From Cystobasidiopsis lactophilus (taxonomy: Eukaryota > Basidiomycota > Agaricostilbomycetes > Agaricostilbales > Chionosphaeraceae), in NCBI GenBank assembly GCA_001599975.1, contig BCIO01000001.1:310001-374000 (forward strand): 64,000 nt of DNA. Reading direction: 5' to 3'. The notes under the pieces are model-generated. The model did no database searches. It worked only from the letters and a program-made list of their open reading frames with translations, and was not told the DNA's origin. Made by a program: the position numbers and the translations under genes. Numbering within the stretch: position 1 is the stretch's first letter; each line of letters begins with the position of its first letter. Shown here piece after piece: positions 63,299-64,000 of the stretch.

Positions 63299-64000
63299 TC
63301 AGCACGTGCCCCTCACGAGCTTGAAGGCAAACGAACCGTTGAAGATGACCATCGAGATGAGGATCATGGTCGAGTCGAGGATCTCAAAGAGCACTGTGCC
63401 AATTCTTTCAGCCCAAGTGTGCACTCCGACGAGGTGACCTTGACGGACCTTGATTGTGAATGACAGAGCCGTTCCAGCCGCCCAGCAGCTCGATTGTACG
63501 GTACACAGATCTGCACATCGCTCGTGAGTCCTGAGCATCATGTTGACGGCTTAGCGCGCAGAGCGAACCGGATGAAGATGACAAAAGTGCTGCCAGCCAC
63601 CGCGGCCAGCAAGAGCTGCGGACCCCGGGTGGTCTTGGAGTCAAGCAGCTTGCGGTCGACGGGCGCTGGCTCTTCGCGGCGCTTGCCGCAGGGGAAGCGA
63701 AGTCGCTTCGCCGGCTTGTTACCCAAGAAGCGCCAGCCGTACTCTACAAACAGAAGGGTGAAGAGCGCCATGACGGCCATCTGGAAGATGATACCGGCGA
63801 CCATGCTGAACGAGCGTGAGGCTCAGCTTTCGTTCGGTGTGAACAGAACAATTGAGCGTACATGTTCGTGCCGAGATCCTGGGTCTTTTTCGTGTTGGCC
63901 CCAGAAGCAATTCCGCCACCCGCCTAGAACAACCATGCTCGTCAGCATGAACCATAGGGCCTTTTCCCATCGACTCACAGCTTGGATAAGGAGGGAGATA
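63299..64000 (-). CDS. RTA1-like lipid-translocating membrane protein, C-terminal part
   Basis: The gene runs off the right edge. Visible pieces: SLLIQA, GGGIASGANTKKTQDLGTNM, then MVAGIIFQMAVMALFTLLFV and a basic cytoplasmic loop (PAKRLRFPCGKRREEPAPVD), RGPQLLLAAVAGSTFVIFIR, SVYRTIELLGGWNGSVIHNQ, VLFEILDSTMILISMVIFNG, SFAFKLVRGTC and a stop at 63299. The family pattern of RTA1/RSB1/Pug1 is clear: GxGxxSG...GTNxIxxGLxFQ, the RxIYRxxE segment with G and WxG, and LDxxxMxxxxxxxNxxHP. Seven-helix RTA1-type proteins are fungus-specific and linked to resistance to aminocholesterol drugs and to sphingoid-base or phospholipid flipping. Introns near 63875-63920, about 63485-63560 and 63412-63450. The N-terminal helices are outside the window. 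Confidence 0.85.

Overview
This is a gene-dense stretch of a fungal nuclear genome: about 33 protein genes in 64 kb, almost all split by several short GT-AG introns (mostly 40-76 nt, a few GC-AG). Fungus-restricted families are present (a Gti1/Pac2 WOPR regulator, a Ypd1 phosphotransfer protein, Erf4, an RTA1-like protein, a LysM protein, Thr-rich and Cys-rich secreted proteins). With the high intron density they point to a compact-genome basidiomycete, perhaps Pucciniomycotina; that placement is inference. I see no rRNA, CRISPR, virus-like element or convincing transposon. tRNAs were not searched exhaustively.

Layout. 1-9 kb: FAH-family hydrolase (cut by the left edge), FMN reductase, a secreted Ser-rich protein, flavin amine oxidase, proteasome subunit PRE4, a tandem ABM-domain protein and SUS1. 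9-12 kb: WOPR regulator with a 1.3-kb leader. 12-18 kb: ribosome-biogenesis factor MAK21, a tiny Cys-rich secreted protein, then 2.2 kb without a convincing gene. 18-25 kb: CAP2, CDC7, a WBP2-like GRAM protein, an unrecognised basic protein and two tandem paralogous small secreted proteins. 25-36 kb: TAF11, RRP7, ERF4, a single-pass membrane protein and CWC27 on the minus strand, with epsin (ENT1) divergent from CWC27. 36-53 kb: Thr-rich secreted protein, PPWD1-type cyclophilin, YPD1, a LysM/GH23 protein and four genes of one unrecognised helical family. 53-64 kb: mitochondrial porin, a protein with two tandem FAR1/GCM-like zinc fingers, two near-identical tetraspan genes (one broken by a 94-bp tandem duplication) and a partial RTA1 gene at the right edge.

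Housekeeping genes make the backbone: transcription (TAF11, SUS1), splicing (CWC27, PPWD1), ribosome assembly (MAK21, RRP7), replication (CDC7), actin and endocytosis (CAP2, ENT1), Ras palmitoylation (ERF4), osmotic signalling (YPD1), proteasome (PRE4) and porin. Between them lie fast-evolving islands: secreted proteins at 15.5, 23.5-24.9 and 36.2-38.1 kb, the four-gene family at 38.9-52.5 kb, and the tetraspan pair at 58-63 kb. These islands are the best places to look for new biology. Exon boundaries were read by eye; for the FMN reductase, amine oxidase, PRE4, WOPR, CAP2, the zinc-finger gene and both tetraspan genes the summed exon lengths are exact multiples of three.
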